From: Sphagnum compactum
Lineage: Eukaryota; Bryophyta; Sphagnopsida; Sphagnales
Assembly: GCA_965153455.1 (NCBI GenBank)
Contig: OZ234500.1
Location: 11,966,001-12,030,000, forward strand
Length of the DNA: 64,000 bases
Direction of reading: 5' to 3'
Of this stretch, positions 22,402 to 35,095 are shown piece by piece. A model generated the notes under the pieces. That model saw only the letters and a list, made by a program, of their open reading frames with translations. It was not told the DNA's origin and searched no databases. The first letter of the stretch is position 1, and each line of letters begins with the position of its first letter. The position numbers were made by a program, and so were the translations under genes.

Positions 22402-22591
22402 CCCAACACTGATATAGGCTACATCTCTGGTTTGGTTTTGAGCTTGTAAACTGTGATTGTACAGTTTCATCATCCTTCACTAGACTCACTTGAAAGTGCC
22501 CAACACTGGTATAGGCTACATCTCCTGTTTGGTTTTGAGCTTGTAAACTGTGATTGTACAGTCTCATCATCCCTCATGAGACTCACTTTTC
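22402..22591. repeat. 97-bp direct tandem duplication
   Basis: Two copies start at 22402 and 22499 with CCCAACACTG(A/G)TATAGGCTAC and run through TTGAGCTTGTAAACTGTGAT to GAGACTCACTT, with only a few base differences. Confidence 0.85.
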
Positions 22592-24028
22592 ACCCCAATT
22601 AACTTGGCACCTTATCCCAAGAACTTGAAATTTGTGGGTCATCTCCAATGGAAACCTCATATAAGAATTCCAATTTCATTACCAGAGAAAAGTAGAACTA
22701 TGTAGATTAAATGTGCATCCCTTATCTGTATTGTTCATGACCACACAACCAGGTTATGTACATGACTCATTCACCTAGGTCATTGGTGAAGGGCTTAGAT
22801 CCTCTGGAATCTCATATTAAGTGTGGGGTACCTAAATCCCCAAGGCCCTGCATTTTAGGAATTGCCCCCATCTGTGGGCTTTACCCATCATAAAGCATGA
22901 GGTAAACATTATCATGAACTGATTATCATTATCATGCATAGATCATGCAGTCTAGGAGGTTGAGTGTTCTTAGTTCTTACACCTACTCAAGATTGCAAGG
23001 GATCTTACACTTTTAGAAGAATGGCCATGCTTGGTGTTAACTCTTGTGTTAAGGTAGTGTTAAGGATGTCAAAATTAACCACCAGTTATATAAACCATAT
23101 ATTAAGTACAAATCTTTAATCATTCTTTCATATTTTAATCCACATATTGAAAACCAAATATAAAAATTTGGTGATTTCTACTTTTTACTTTATCATTTTT
23201 GGCAATTGAAAACCTCCAAAATCATTTCTAAAAACCTCAAATTTTTAATTTTTAACTTTTATTTTGGCAAAATTTCATTCATAAAAAAATGGGCTAGTTG
23301 GCCATGAAGTGTAGGGAGTTTACAACCATCCATATATGAAGGAAGGTAGTTTGTTTGTTTTGTTTGTCAAATTGAAATCTCCAATGGTTCTTCTTGTTGC
23401 TTTTACTATCATTGGAAATCCTTCTATGAGTATGGGTTGCATTGAGTTGGTTTCATAATGTTTTGACATACGATGAAAAAGTTGTTGAATATCCAGCAAA
23501 ATTTTCATTAAAAATTAACTTAAATAAAATAAAAAGAAAAATATAATGGAATTTAGGCATGTTGTTGGTATTGTTGGAAAACCTTTATTGAGTAGGATAT
23601 AATGAAGGTGATTGGGTGAAAGCATGATACAATGTGTCAAGGACATCAAGGTCGAAATTTGATGTGTGGCATTCATGTGTTGGTCTATTGTTTCAAATTT
23701 TGTTTTTGCCATACCTATTTTACAATTGTATGTTACATATAAATATTTTTTGACTATATCTTGATAATATATCATAAATGTGACAGATTATCTTTATCAC
23801 TTAAAAATGAACAACTTTTGTTCAAAACACATTTTCAAATTTATAAATTTTAATGCAAAAAACACATTTGAACAAAAAACATCAAAATATGTTATAAACA
23901 TAATTTCACCAATTTCAACTCATGTTGTTATTTTGTTCATCAATAAATTAAGATCCTCTTCAATTTTGAGAAGGAAAGGTGCACATTTGATATAGGAAAA
24001 AACATTTGAAAAGAAAACATTATTCAAA

Positions 24029-24350
24029 AGTAGAGGTTGAGTGTTTTAACATGTAAAGGACTTTTGAAACATCATCAATTTGAATTAAACTTTGATCATT
24101 GAAACTTTGCAATTAATGGAGCACACTGTAAAAAAATTATATCCACAAGTAGAGTTTGATCGCTTTGAACATGCAAAAGACTTTTGATCATTGAAACTTT
24201 GCAATTAATGGAGCATACTCCAAAAAAACATTTATGCACAGTAGAGATTGAACACTTTAAACATGCAAAGGATTTTTGAAACATCATCAATTTGAATTAA
24301 ATTTTGATCATTGAAACTTTGCAATTAATGGAGTGTATTCTTAAAAAAAG
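24029..24350. repeat. Three-copy tandem repeat, about 118 bp
   Basis: Units begin AGTAGAG(G/T/A)TTGA at about 24029, 24148 and 24240, and each ends with TTTGATCATTGAAACTTTGCAATTAATGGAG written in pieces (TTTGATCATTGAAAC, then TTTGCAATTAATGGAG). The middle copy lacks about 26 bp (the CATCATCAATTTGAATTAAA part), so the spacing drops from 119 to 92. Confidence 0.8.
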
Positions 24351-25239
24351 GACAATCTAAATTATTGTGCTCCCTTTGTGATTAAAATAGAAAATAGAAA
24401 TTGTAGTTTATACAATGTCCACACCTTTTAGTGGCTTCTTTATTGTGTTTGCACCCAATTTGGAAATTTTAAACCTAAGGTGTAAGAGATATTGAATTTT
24501 GAGTAGTTTTTTTTATTGGAGATTCAATTAAACTACAAAAATTGATAAATTGGAAGGAAACATTAGTTGAATAACTAGTTCACACTTGGGCAAACAACAC
24601 ATGTTACACTAGTAATATATGAAATGAGAAGCTTCATCTGAGTCGTAAGAACTTGTTGAAACTAGTAAAAATAGTAAAATTTAGCTATCAAGGGGCCTTA
24701 TAGCTGCATTACCTTGCAAACACAAGTTCTATCGCACCTTCATTGACATTGGTCAAAATTGAACAAACATTTGTCACATAATTGCTTTCAGGAATAAATG
24801 AAAACCAAGGAACTAATTTTTACATTGAAAGTGTCTTTGGTTAGGAATGGTAGAATTGGTGGGTTATTTTGAGGGTATTGCAAGTTAAATGGGTGAAAGT
24901 ATGATTGGGTGGTAACATTAGGTACCACAAAAAAAATGGTTCAAGAATTAAAATTAATAAAACCCTTTCCTTTAAATATTGTAGATGATTTTTTTCTCAT
25001 GTTTGTTTTTTGCATGCCAAAGTATATGGTTTTAAGTTTTTATTGGAATAAAAATAGTTGAGAATTGCTACAAATTTGTATTCTTAATTTTTGTGGCCCT
25101 TTTAGGAGTCACAAACATGAACTTTGAAAATTCACAACTGAATTATTCTTATTCAATTAATTACCCAATAAAATTAAATATACAATACCACCTAAAGTAC
25201 CATTGAAAATTATGTACATTAAAAACAACTTGCCAAAAT

Positions 25240-25505
25240 ATGTATAAAAAATGTTCTTAACCAAACAATTCAAGAAAAATAATTAGCACTACTTTCCTAA
25301 AACTTTGTGGTTAGGAAGTGATTAGGAACATGATTTTTTTATTTCATTAAGTTTCAAAATATCCATAACTTAGTTAATGTATGTACGAAAAACTAATAAT
25401 GAAAGCTCTTTTTAAAGTGTTTCCTATATTTTCTTAAAGTTTGATGGGTCCATTAATATGAAAGTGTGCTGTTCCTTGTGGTACCACCAAATCATATTTT
25501 CACTT
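25240..25505 (+). repeat. Dispersed repeat, copy 1
   Basis: A segment containing AAGTGATTAGGAACAT, TAATGTATGTA, TGTTTCCTAT and GTTCCTTGTGGTACCACCAA matches 49595-49862 in the same orientation and order of motifs, with scattered changes. It is probably a decayed transposon or LTR fragment; no coding is visible. Confidence 0.6.
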
Positions 25506-28500
25506 ATTGAAACCTAAAATTTAAAGGAAACTTTGGAATTAAAATTGAAATTGAAACTCACTAGGTTTCAAGGTTCAAGTTTGGAGAATTGACTTTTTTC
25601 TTTTTAATAAAGGACTAGACCTACCACTAACCTACCTTTTTGTAAAAACCAAATTCATGGTATTTTCAAGTACATAAGTTTTTGAATTTAAACGTTTAGT
25701 TTTTTCCTCATTGGAATTGAATTCTTTCACACCATTGATTTTTTTTTCTTCTTTCAACTCTATTTGAGTTGATATTTCCATTTTGTACCTTCATGAAATT
25801 TTCCACGTCCTTGCTTAAAGTTTTCCTTTTTTCTTTTTCTCTTTCTTTTTCCTCGCAAAATACACATCAAAAACTTCATATGTTGTTTCATATTTTCTAG
25901 TATAATCATTATTACTTTTTATTTTGTCAGTTTACTTAGTAGCTTTAAGATCCAAATCGAAACCTAGGCCACCTACTCATAAAAGAAAATAATATACTTG
26001 GGTATTGGCTTGTTTATGTAAACCAATTGGGTAAAAACAAGATAAAATGATCCACTTTAAGACATAACCACTGTTTAATATTGACACTCCTATATTGCAG
26101 TAAAAGGGTATTTAAGTTAATGTTGAAATTTTTGAATGAACTTGTAAAATTTGAAATGAATTTAATGAGCTTGGAGTAACAAAGAACACATTTAAGACAA
26201 TGTAATCAATCTTTTTCATTGTTACTTTTAAAAAGTCTTGAAATGATTTAAAAAATGACATTTTTAGGAGAAATGTTTTATACACACCTTCACATTATTG
26301 TATAATGCAACATAATTTTGGGTCATAAGAATTCAAATAATTTAAAAGTTGATTTGTAAATAATTATTTAAAGCATATTTTGCATAATATTCCATTATTA
26401 AGTAGTATTAAAAATTTAGTCTTTGTCTTGGATTGGTTCTCATTACTTTTTTTTACCCAACCATAACCTTATGTAGAAGTGTCAATATTTCAAGTTTCAA
26501 CATTTTAAAACTAATTCAAGACCTTTATCCAAAGGTTCCTAATTAAAAAATAAAAATTTAAGTATTGCAAGTTTTTCTTTAAAAAATGTTGGACAACATT
26601 TGTGTTGACCAATGTTGTGACAATATTCAAATCATAGTTTAAAAATAGTGCTTGAAATATAAGGATCAAGATTCAAATTTAGAATTTAGATCAAACCTTA
26701 GAACCATCTAATTGAGGAATTCATTGCAGTGATTTAACCTAGGACTACCTTGGGGTTTAGATAGATAAATTGGGTATCATAAGGTTTTGGTATTTTTTCA
26801 CCCACCATAACTTTCTCCTCTAAGTTTTTTCATTTAGAGTTTTCAAGCTTTCTTTTAGATATTCTTTTGTTACCATGCTTAAAATGCTAACATTGCCTTC
26901 TTCATCTCTTTGAAACTACCACAAAATGTGACAAAACAAATGTCATTTGTTTCAAAACATGTACTTCAATTTGTTGCTATCTTGGTGCAATTTGTGAGAA
27001 AATTTATGTGATGAACAACAAAACTAGTTCAAGGACTTAATTGAATAAATCAACACTTTTATAATTATAACCGTTAACCCAAACAACACTTTCAAAACAC
27101 CTTCATTTCTATAGTCAATACTTGTCATGTTTGGGGAAAGTGTAAGGAATGTTATTCAAAGATTTTAAAATAATTTTAAAGATTTTCAGAACCTTACCTA
27201 AAAAGGTTATCATTAAAAAAAAAAAAAAGATTCATAACCACATGTTCGAATAAAAATAGATACCCACACAATGTATTAGTTTTGACCAATGTTAAACAAG
27301 TTTTGTGGGTTTGCAATGTTAAAACTATGGGGGGCTAGGTTTTGGTTCTTGTGAGTTGGACTTAAACCAACACCCTTTGGTGGAACCAACATAACAATCG
27401 GATTGTGAAATCAATTAGAACCAGAATTGAAATTTAGAATAGTGAAAAACAACTTTTAAATGGATGTTGAGGTTCATCATGTAAAAAAATGAACTTTGTT
27501 AAAAAATTGACAAGTATGTTGACGTTTATGGGTAAATGAAATTAGTTTAATTAGTTGTAGAACTTTGTAGGTATACAATCCCCACTTAACGTGTTGTAAA
27601 ACTCTTCATATGTAGCTAATTTCTTTTTTGCTTTCTCTTTAAAAACTTGCCATGGTGTTTTCAAAGTTTTATTTGTAGACATTGCCTGTAAATTGCATTT
27701 TTAAAGAGCTTTTCCTTGTGGTCCTAGTCACCATCAGGTCATTTATAATTGAAAGATTCAAAAAATAAAACATTGTAAATATTTTGTTTGAATTTTCGAA
27801 CTTTTGTAAAGTCCTAATATATGTTAAAAGATTTCATTCAAAAATTATTTCATATGAAACTATGAGAAAATGAAAAAAGACTGAAAAAAGATTCACATTC
27901 CTTTTATAAAGTATGTTGATTCCTATTATTGTATTTTAAAATGCAAGAACCTTAAGTGTGGATGATTATTTATATGAAAACCTTAAGAGTGGAATAATGC
28001 AAAATAGACCTTTTTGTAAAAGGTTTATATGTAGTTTAAGAAGAAGCAAACAGTCAATGAAACAAAGGAAGAAATGGAGCACCAAATTGATTAGGGTTGA
28101 AGTGGTGAGGGATATGTAGACCAAGTTCACCTACCATTGTATGCTATGGCCATTAAAAATAACTTGATTGGGGGCGTGGAATTAGCACTTGCTACAAATT
28201 CTATAACAATGGTAATTTTGTAGGGCATCCTTTAGCTTTTAAGATTAATGATGAATTAACAATCAATTTTACCAAGTATTTTTTTCATCAAGATTGAGTA
28301 AGAATGATTTACATGCCAAAATCAACCAATGATGGCATGTTTTTCAAAACTTAAACATGGCACTTGTATGTAAGTGTCATTCATGGAATCATGGCCACAC
28401 TAGGTGTCATTGTGGTTTTACAACTTAGCATGGATCCTTGAGAATTTCCATCCATTTATAGGATGGTCAAGTAACAAAGGTTTGTGGGAGATGGGTTAGT

Positions 28501-28839
28501 TGGAGGATGGTGAAATGACAACAAAATAAACATTGCCCTAGGAATACAATAAACATACACCTAACTTCACAACAATGTCAAAGCAATAGAATGCATGACA
28601 TAAGTTTGAAAGTCTTACTTAGTTAAGTGTAGGATTAATCATTATATTTAGTTCACATGGAATGAACCTATTATTTATGTTGATGGTCTTATTATTACAT
28701 TGTCCCATGAATGATAAATTGTGTTTACCACATATTGAATCAATAATTTTAGGGCCAAAGTTTTGCATTTGGCGACTTGGCAAATATGATTTTGACATGT
28801 ACAAAGGATTTTTATGAAAACCATAGACTTAATTCATTA

Positions 28840-29010
28840 GATTTTGAGAAAATAATTTCAAATCATAAGAAGTCTATAACAAGTCCAAGCATGTAGCCAA
28901 AATATGAAATGATTTAATTTTTTTTTAATTTTCATATTTGGTGTATAGCCAAATTTGGCTAAACTTTTTTATTGATAATTATCAATAAATTGGCTACATC
29001 ACAAATCAAT
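28840..29010. repeat. MITE-like repeat with perfect palindrome
   Basis: It contains CATATTTGGTGTATAGCCAA and ATTTGGCTAAA, followed by an 18-bp perfect palindrome TATTGATAATTATCAATA at 28970-28987. Related copies with TATAGCCAGATTT(G)G(C)TAAAT lie near 42300-42460 and 42490-42590, and a further relative near 47815-47900. Short length, AT-richness and absence of coding suggest a MITE family. Confidence 0.45.
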
Positions 29011-30380
29011 GAAAACAAAAGAAAATGCCACATACACCTTTCATGTACACAAAAAACCATAGAGATAGTATTGAAGAAATTATTGCAATGTATAACAACA
29101 TATTAAGTTTCATAACACATCAAGAGCATGTTTAACATGATTCAACCTATTTATCACATCTTAAATAAAATGTTAGATGTTCCACAATCCCACCTATTAA
29201 CCAATACAATTGAACAATATAAGGTGAATGACCATTCATATGCTACCACTTGGGCCAATCATTATGGTGGCCCAATTTCAAAAGTTATGTTCTCATGTTC
29301 TCTTTTGCTAGAGGTCATGTGGAGACCATTGTATCTTGTGCAAATGTGCAAGTCTAAAATCTAAACCCATTTTCACACTATTTAAAGGTTGTACATCATC
29401 CAAAGTATAATGTATAGTTGTATGTTAGGGTTTAGGGTTATTTATAGAGTTTTTTAATCATTGAAAACAATGAATTTTTATGACTTAATCCATATATAAT
29501 GTTGGAAAAATAAATTATGCTAGATTTTTGCAAACATTTATAAAATAGTGATCTCTAGGGTGGTTTGAACATAAATGGAAAATTTTCTTTGGAACTAAAA
29601 GATTGTTTTTGCTCAACTACACCTTCATCCCAATGTTAAGAAAAGAAGAAGAAGAAAATGAATATATGGAGACTTTTTAATCCATCACTTTTAGGTCTGT
29701 TCAACCTTACATTTAACCCTTCTCAAAGGATCAAGTTTTACCTAGTGCATATTATATGAGTCATTTGATCAAAATCGTTTAATTGGGCAAATGCATGGTA
29801 GGGTGAGCCATTTTTGTAATCATAAAGTCCATTAAAAAAAAGTGGTGTACATTGCAATTACTATATGTTATTATATGTGTTAAAATTTGTCAATAGGGAC
29901 TCATTTTTAGGTTACAGATTTGAATATGTACATATGTCAATTGACTATTACAATTTCAATTGACCCTTGAAATTTGGTGAATTTTTTGAAATAAAAGAAT
30001 CTTGAGACTAAAAAAATCCTTTTTCAGTGTGAAATTTTGCACACAGAAATATGGATGTTGCACACACTTTTAATCAAAATCAAAATTACATATAATATCA
30101 AAAGTAGAAAATAAACTTTCACACTTTTTGAATTCTTGAGTGAAAGCAAGCTATGATATACACAAAAACTGTCACAACATCCTAGCAAAAAGCTGCTGAA
30201 ATGGAGCCGTATTTTGTACTACATGGATTAACCACTTTCCATTGAAGAGCTGCAATTGAGCTGAAAATATTAAGCAATTCATCTTAAGAATATTGAGAAC
30301 ATTTCATATGTAAGGAACTTTTGTCTGGAATGACAGATATCATCCTCACATAGGTTGACTAACAGGTCACACATCTATGG

Positions 30381-32318
30381 AGGCGGTCAATGCTAGACCT
30401 ATAGAGCTTTAAGGTGATTGTGAGCACAGCTAGATGGAATGCATGTAACTAAACCCGCTGGTCCACTTAGGGCAGAATCTGTGATCATAGCAACGTACCA
30501 AAGGAAAGACACCCTAAGAGCTTTTGGTCTGCATTCAGTAATAGGCTGGTCTACCCTAAATTTGAAGTAGGGAAGAGCTCTTGGTCGCCATACCAACTCT
30601 GGCTAGTGGCAGAAGTCGCCATACCAACTCTGGCTGGTTGTGAATGCCGATTGGACACGTATCAGATTGTCTTCTGAAAGACAGACAGACCTTGTGGACC
30701 ATTGCACAAGCCATAGACTAGATGAGGGAAGTCTGATGGTACTGGAGGCCAATTCACATTGTCGGTAATGAATTAGCACCTTGGAAAGTGCCCAGTCAGT
30801 TTAGAGCTTCTCTCAGACTCTCTCCTCTTGAAGATCACCCAAGGTTCTAGAACTTATTAGATTGTAGGCCATGTTATATCTTTGGTCAAATATTCAAGAC
30901 TTGCTAAATATTGGTGGTTTCAACTGGGTTATGTGGTGAAGAAGCTTCATGTGAATTGGCTCGCTACTCAAATGTGCAGCTGGATTCAATCCTAGCGTTA
31001 AAAATATACTAGAAGCTCTCGCTCATTTGCAAGCACCAGATAGTAAATTGTTATTTGAGCAAGTCGCGGAGTACAACCGACCCTAGTTGGACTGGAAGAT
31101 GTAGCTTTGAAGTGCTTGGAAGTCGAGCCGTGTGGAAGAAGCCATTGAAATCACATATCTAGCCGTCAAAACTGAAGCCCAGGTGCTAATTGAGGATTGC
31201 TAGCTGGTCAATGGTGGGTTCGAATCGGTCTACAGTAGTCGAACCGATCGATGCATCTCTTCATGCTCAATTGCGATCTGTAGTCATGTTTATATTACTT
31301 GGGATCTCTTAATTATATATGTATGTGTCAATTATATATTGATGTCACTGCAGGAGCTGACTTTCAAAAGCATCACTTGAAGGTCGCCTTCGCTTTTGGA
31401 ATTGACACACGTTTGATCATGATTTAGGGTTTTCAGGTCAGACCTTGTGACTTTTGGCAGCGAGGCTGTTGCGGAGCCAGCAGCTAGCTAGACCCAAAGA
31501 GACCAGGCAGGTCGAGTTGCTAAATCATGACAGGAGTCGATTCTATATACAACAGTGCTGCAAAGATTTAAAGACCGTGTAGCGTGTGGTCAATTATATC
31601 GGATGACGTATGTACGTCGAGCTGGGATAAGTGTGGGACCGGGATAATATTGATTACGCAGCGACGTGAAACTGCTGTATTCAGCCCGCACTCAGGGCAC
31701 TTTCAACTTTGGAAGGTCCTGCAGTTGCTTTCCATTTGCATGGAATTCCGAAGCTGAAGGTGCAGTTTTAAAGGGTGCAGCTAGGGTTCCCTTCCATTAT
31801 CATTAGATTTCAGCAGATGAAGGTGCAGCTACGGGTGCAGCTTGCCGGTGTTGCAAAACTGAAATGCAAATCTGGAGGGCCAACTTCCAAAGCTGAAGGT
31901 GCGGCCTTTCTATGGAAAGATGCCCGCCCTCACTGGCTGATCATGTGATGCAAGCTGCTGACTTTTCAACAAGGGAGTGCAGCAGCACCCTCGAGTGATC
32001 AGTCCGGCTTTCGATTTCGCTCGCCTCGGAGACGGAGGTGGATAGATAGAGCAATAGATCAAGAAGCTTAAATATATTCAATCGCTACCTGCAAAACCTG
32101 TTGAGCAGTAAGACTTGGTAACTCCAAATAGTCTGAATTGTTATTTTCTGCAACTGGATTTGACATGAATTCGGCGGAAGTCGTCGAATTTGATTCGTGG
32201 CGACTTCAACAAATCGTTGAATAATTGGAACCCAATGATCAGAAGAGGTGGGTCGGTCAGCTGTGACCCCCTCCCTTTTTCGTAACCCGTGTTATGCGCT
32301 CAAAAGACGACTTTTGTC
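30381..32318. other. Higher-GC island without open frames
   Basis: Base composition and word usage change sharply relative to the AT-rich DNA before it, yet all frames are closed. Visible structure includes a short duplication of GTCGCCATACCAACTCTGGC (about 30585 and 30616) and three AAGCTGAAGGTGC(A/G)G-type motifs (about 31752, 31816 and 31898, the middle one GATGAAGGTGCAG). There is also an inverted repeat GAAGTCG...CGACTTC near 32176-32206. It could be an LTR or untranslated region of a retrotransposon, as it abuts the repeat at 32319. Confidence 0.35.
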
Positions 32319-33262
32319 GTGACGAAGAACTAGAAGTTCCTCATGATAATCACTATAAAGCTCTTTTGAGTTTTGTCTGACTGCAGGCCTGTCTCCTCAA
32401 CCTCGGTCAATTCTTGCACACTTCTAGATGACCCGGTAGTTGCATGAAGGTCTCTTCCGAGTCCATAGTATTGACTCTCGGCCAATCATACACAATAATT
32501 CTGCTTCCCTTGGAACTACAAATTGGGCTAGAAGCTCTATATACCATTCAAGCTGTGGATTTGGATCTCGCCGCACTTGATCATCTCCTCACCTGGCACA
32601 AATCACAGCTCCAAGTTCAGAAGCCTAGTCCTACCTATCCTGATCTCCTCAGTACTGGACCCAACAGTTGCAGGAACCACAGTTGTTGATAAAGCCCTAT
32701 GATGGGGGGCGTTTTCCTAATATGGGGCCAAAGATGAGGCAATAGCTTGAGTCCAGCCCCACAGTTGTTGCCATGTGGGATAAAGCCCTAGGGTGGGGTC
32801 ATTCTCATAATAAGGGGCCAAAGGTGAGGCCATAGCTGAGTCCAGCCCTGCATTTTGGGAATCTCCTTGCCCGTGGGCTTTACCCATGGTCCTAAAGGAC
32901 AAGGCAAAAATTATCGTAAACCTAAACATATGTAAGAACTAGCAAAAAATTCTTAGCATAGTTGGAAGGGACCTTAAAAAAGGGAACAATATCTCTGGTG
33001 TGAGGCAAGCATCTTAAGTACTTAGCAAGGTTCTTACACTTCATAATATTCTTTGCCAGTTCTTTATGCATGTTAATGCCCTCAAATGGGGGTGTAACTA
33101 AGATTCAAAATTCGAGCTTGGCTCCACCTTGGGCAGATGCCTCATTTTGGTAATGTACCTATCTTCAGGCCCTACATGCCACATACATCACAAGGTGTAG
33201 TTGTGGGGACAGCTCTTACACCTACACCTCAAGAGTGGGAGGTATCTTACAACTATAAAGTA
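32319..33262 (+). repeat. 944-bp inverted repeat, arm A
   Basis: This arm matches the reverse complement of 38916-39859 along its whole length. Landmarks shared in order are GAAGAACTA, TTTTGAGTTTTGTCTGACTG, CTCGGTCAATTCTTGCACAC, the CCATAGTATTGACT block, two GGGCTTTATCCCA-type blocks, GTGGGCTTTACCCATGG, CATTTTGGTAATGTACCTAT and CACAAGGTGTAGTTGTGGGG. Partial relatives are seen near 33450-33560 and 22830-22960. Probably a non-coding part, possibly an LTR, of a retroelement. Confidence 0.75.
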
Positions 33263-33540
33263 GGTGTAATTCCCCTCCCACTCTTAAGGAGTTGGCATAC
33301 ATGGGATATAAGGTACCCTCCAAAACACTGAGGAGTTCTTTACAAGAGTGAGAAATGGCTTTTGAGTATGAGATTAAAAAAAGTGTAGGATAAAACGATA
33401 ATATGGGGGGGGGGGGGGCGGGGCATTACCAAACTAAGGGGTCTAGGATGATAGTCTAGCCAAGTACAGCCTTGCATTTTGAGAATACCCATAGTAAATC
33501 ATGAGGCATAGGACAGGGTGGTTTTTGCTTGACTTACACT

Positions 33541-33840
33541 TGCTCCTGAAGAATGGGAGAGATCTTATGCCTACTTAATGCATAAGATCTTTCTCACTCT
33601 TACCAAATATTAGGTGTGAGTGAGCATAAGATCTTCAGATCCTTCCCACTCTTAAGGAATAGATGTGAGTATGCCTATGATCATAAGATACTTTTCACTT
33701 GTAAGGTGTAGGTGTATGATCCTCTCACTCTTAAGGAATAGGTGTGAGTACGCATAAGATGATCATAAGATCCTTCTCACTCTTAAGGAATAGGTGTGAG
33801 TGAGTATATGATCATAAGATCCTTCTCACTGTTAAGATCC
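33541..33840. repeat. Tandem repeats of AAGATCCTTCTCACTCTTAAGGAATAGGTGTGAGT type
   Basis: About five diverged units of roughly 50-60 bp contain CTCACTCTTAAGGAATAGG, TGTGAGT and GATCATAAGATCC. Ahead of them is a perfect 10-bp stem (GATCTTATGC at 33561-33570, GCATAAGATC at 33580-33589, 9-base loop). Confidence 0.7.
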
Positions 33841-34740
33841 GTCATCTTTTCTGAGAGGGATATTCACAGAAATAAGGTGCCCTCCAAAATCTACACTGAA
33901 GAAATTTGTCCCCATGCCTAACACTTTCTAGTCAAGGTCTGTTGAGGTGGGCACAGACTACATATCAACAGAGCAGAATTGGGAATTAAAAGTTGAGGAC
34001 CAGTTTGAATATATCTTGACCCAAATGAATGTAAATCCAGTGAAACTTGATGAAAATGTTGTTTGGGTTGGGCTGGGTTACCACCACTTGATTCAAGCCA
34101 AGCTTTGTTCAACAAAGTGACATAAACCCTCAAGTGAGCAAAATTGGTCTATTAGCTTCTTGTGGCTACTTTGGGCTAGATTGGATTTGGGTTCTGCCAT
34201 GGACTAAGTCACTGTTGAGTCCTGACTGGTCAATGGACATAACCGGTATAGTGGGTCGTGATGCATGGGTTAGTAGTGGGAACTTGTAATGTTCATGAGG
34301 TTCTAATACATTGAATGATATTATATTATGTTTTAAGTGGTGTGCAAACTAATGTTGGGTGATCCTGGCATTTTCAGCATAATCTGTGGTTTTAGGTCTG
34401 CAACTAAAAATGGGCGGGGTTTTGGTCCTAGGAGTTTTGTTTCTAAAAGTAAAAATTGGATTTGGTTAGGGTTACAGTTTTCAAAATTTGGGCAGTTGTG
34501 GAGACCTTTTTTGTTTTACTTTTAGGTTTGTCTGGTTCACAGCTAGGGGTTTGGTTTGGATAAGGGTTCCAAATTTGTGGTAAGGTTCTGGTTCCCATTA
34601 TTAGATATGGAACCAGAACGACTGGTTTTGTAACTTGATGTGTAACTTGATTACACAATTACTTAGGTAATTGTTTAAAGGGGTAAGTTGAGTGGTAGGA
34701 TTCCATAATTTGGTTATGGTGCATTGACTTATATCATGTG
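33841..34740. other. Gene-free stretch
   Basis: No recognisable gene. The part from about 34380 to 34620 contains GGTTCTGGTTCC and GGAACCAGAACG words related to 22121-22390. Confidence 0.4.
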
Positions 34741-35095
34741 CACCATGTGATGTTGTTCCTTGTGATTAATTGTGGAATCACATGGGGAACCATGTGATGT
34801 TGTTCCTTGTGATTAATTGTGAAATCACATGGGGAACCATGTGATATTGTTTCCTTGTGATTAATTGTGAAATCACATGGGGAACCATGTGATATTGTTT
34901 CCTTGTGATTAATTGTGGAATCACATGGGGAACCATGTGATATTGTTTCCTTGTGATTAATTGTGAAATCACATGGGGGACCATGTGATATTGTTTCCTT
35001 GTGATTAATTGTGGAATCACATGGGGGATAATCACATGTGATATTGTTCCTCGTAATTAATTGTGGAATCTCATGGGGAACTATGTGATTTTGTT
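34741..35095. repeat. Seven-unit 47-48 bp tandem repeat with paired arms
   Basis: Each unit runs CCATGTGAT, TTGTT(T)CCTTGTGATTAATTG and ATCACATGGGG, so CCATGTGAT pairs with ATCACATGG in every unit (first pair at 34743-34751 and 34777-34785). Later units degenerate after about 35030. The repeat is close to a multiple of three and makes a spurious 16-residue-period open frame on the minus strand. Confidence 0.9.

Larger units (their letters stand above)
22592..30380. other. Gene desert, AT-rich
   Basis: No coding region of any credibility was found on either strand across nearly 8 kb. Part of 22830-22960 (CCCTGCATTTTaGGAAT, GTGGGCTTTACCCAT) is a relic of the repeat family at 32319-33262. The rest is AT-rich decayed DNA holding the tandem and dispersed repeats listed separately. 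Confidence 0.5.

Noticed and set aside
34778-35035. 85-residue protein with 16-residue period
   Set aside because: It is a translation of the 48-bp tandem repeat and has no start context or domain.
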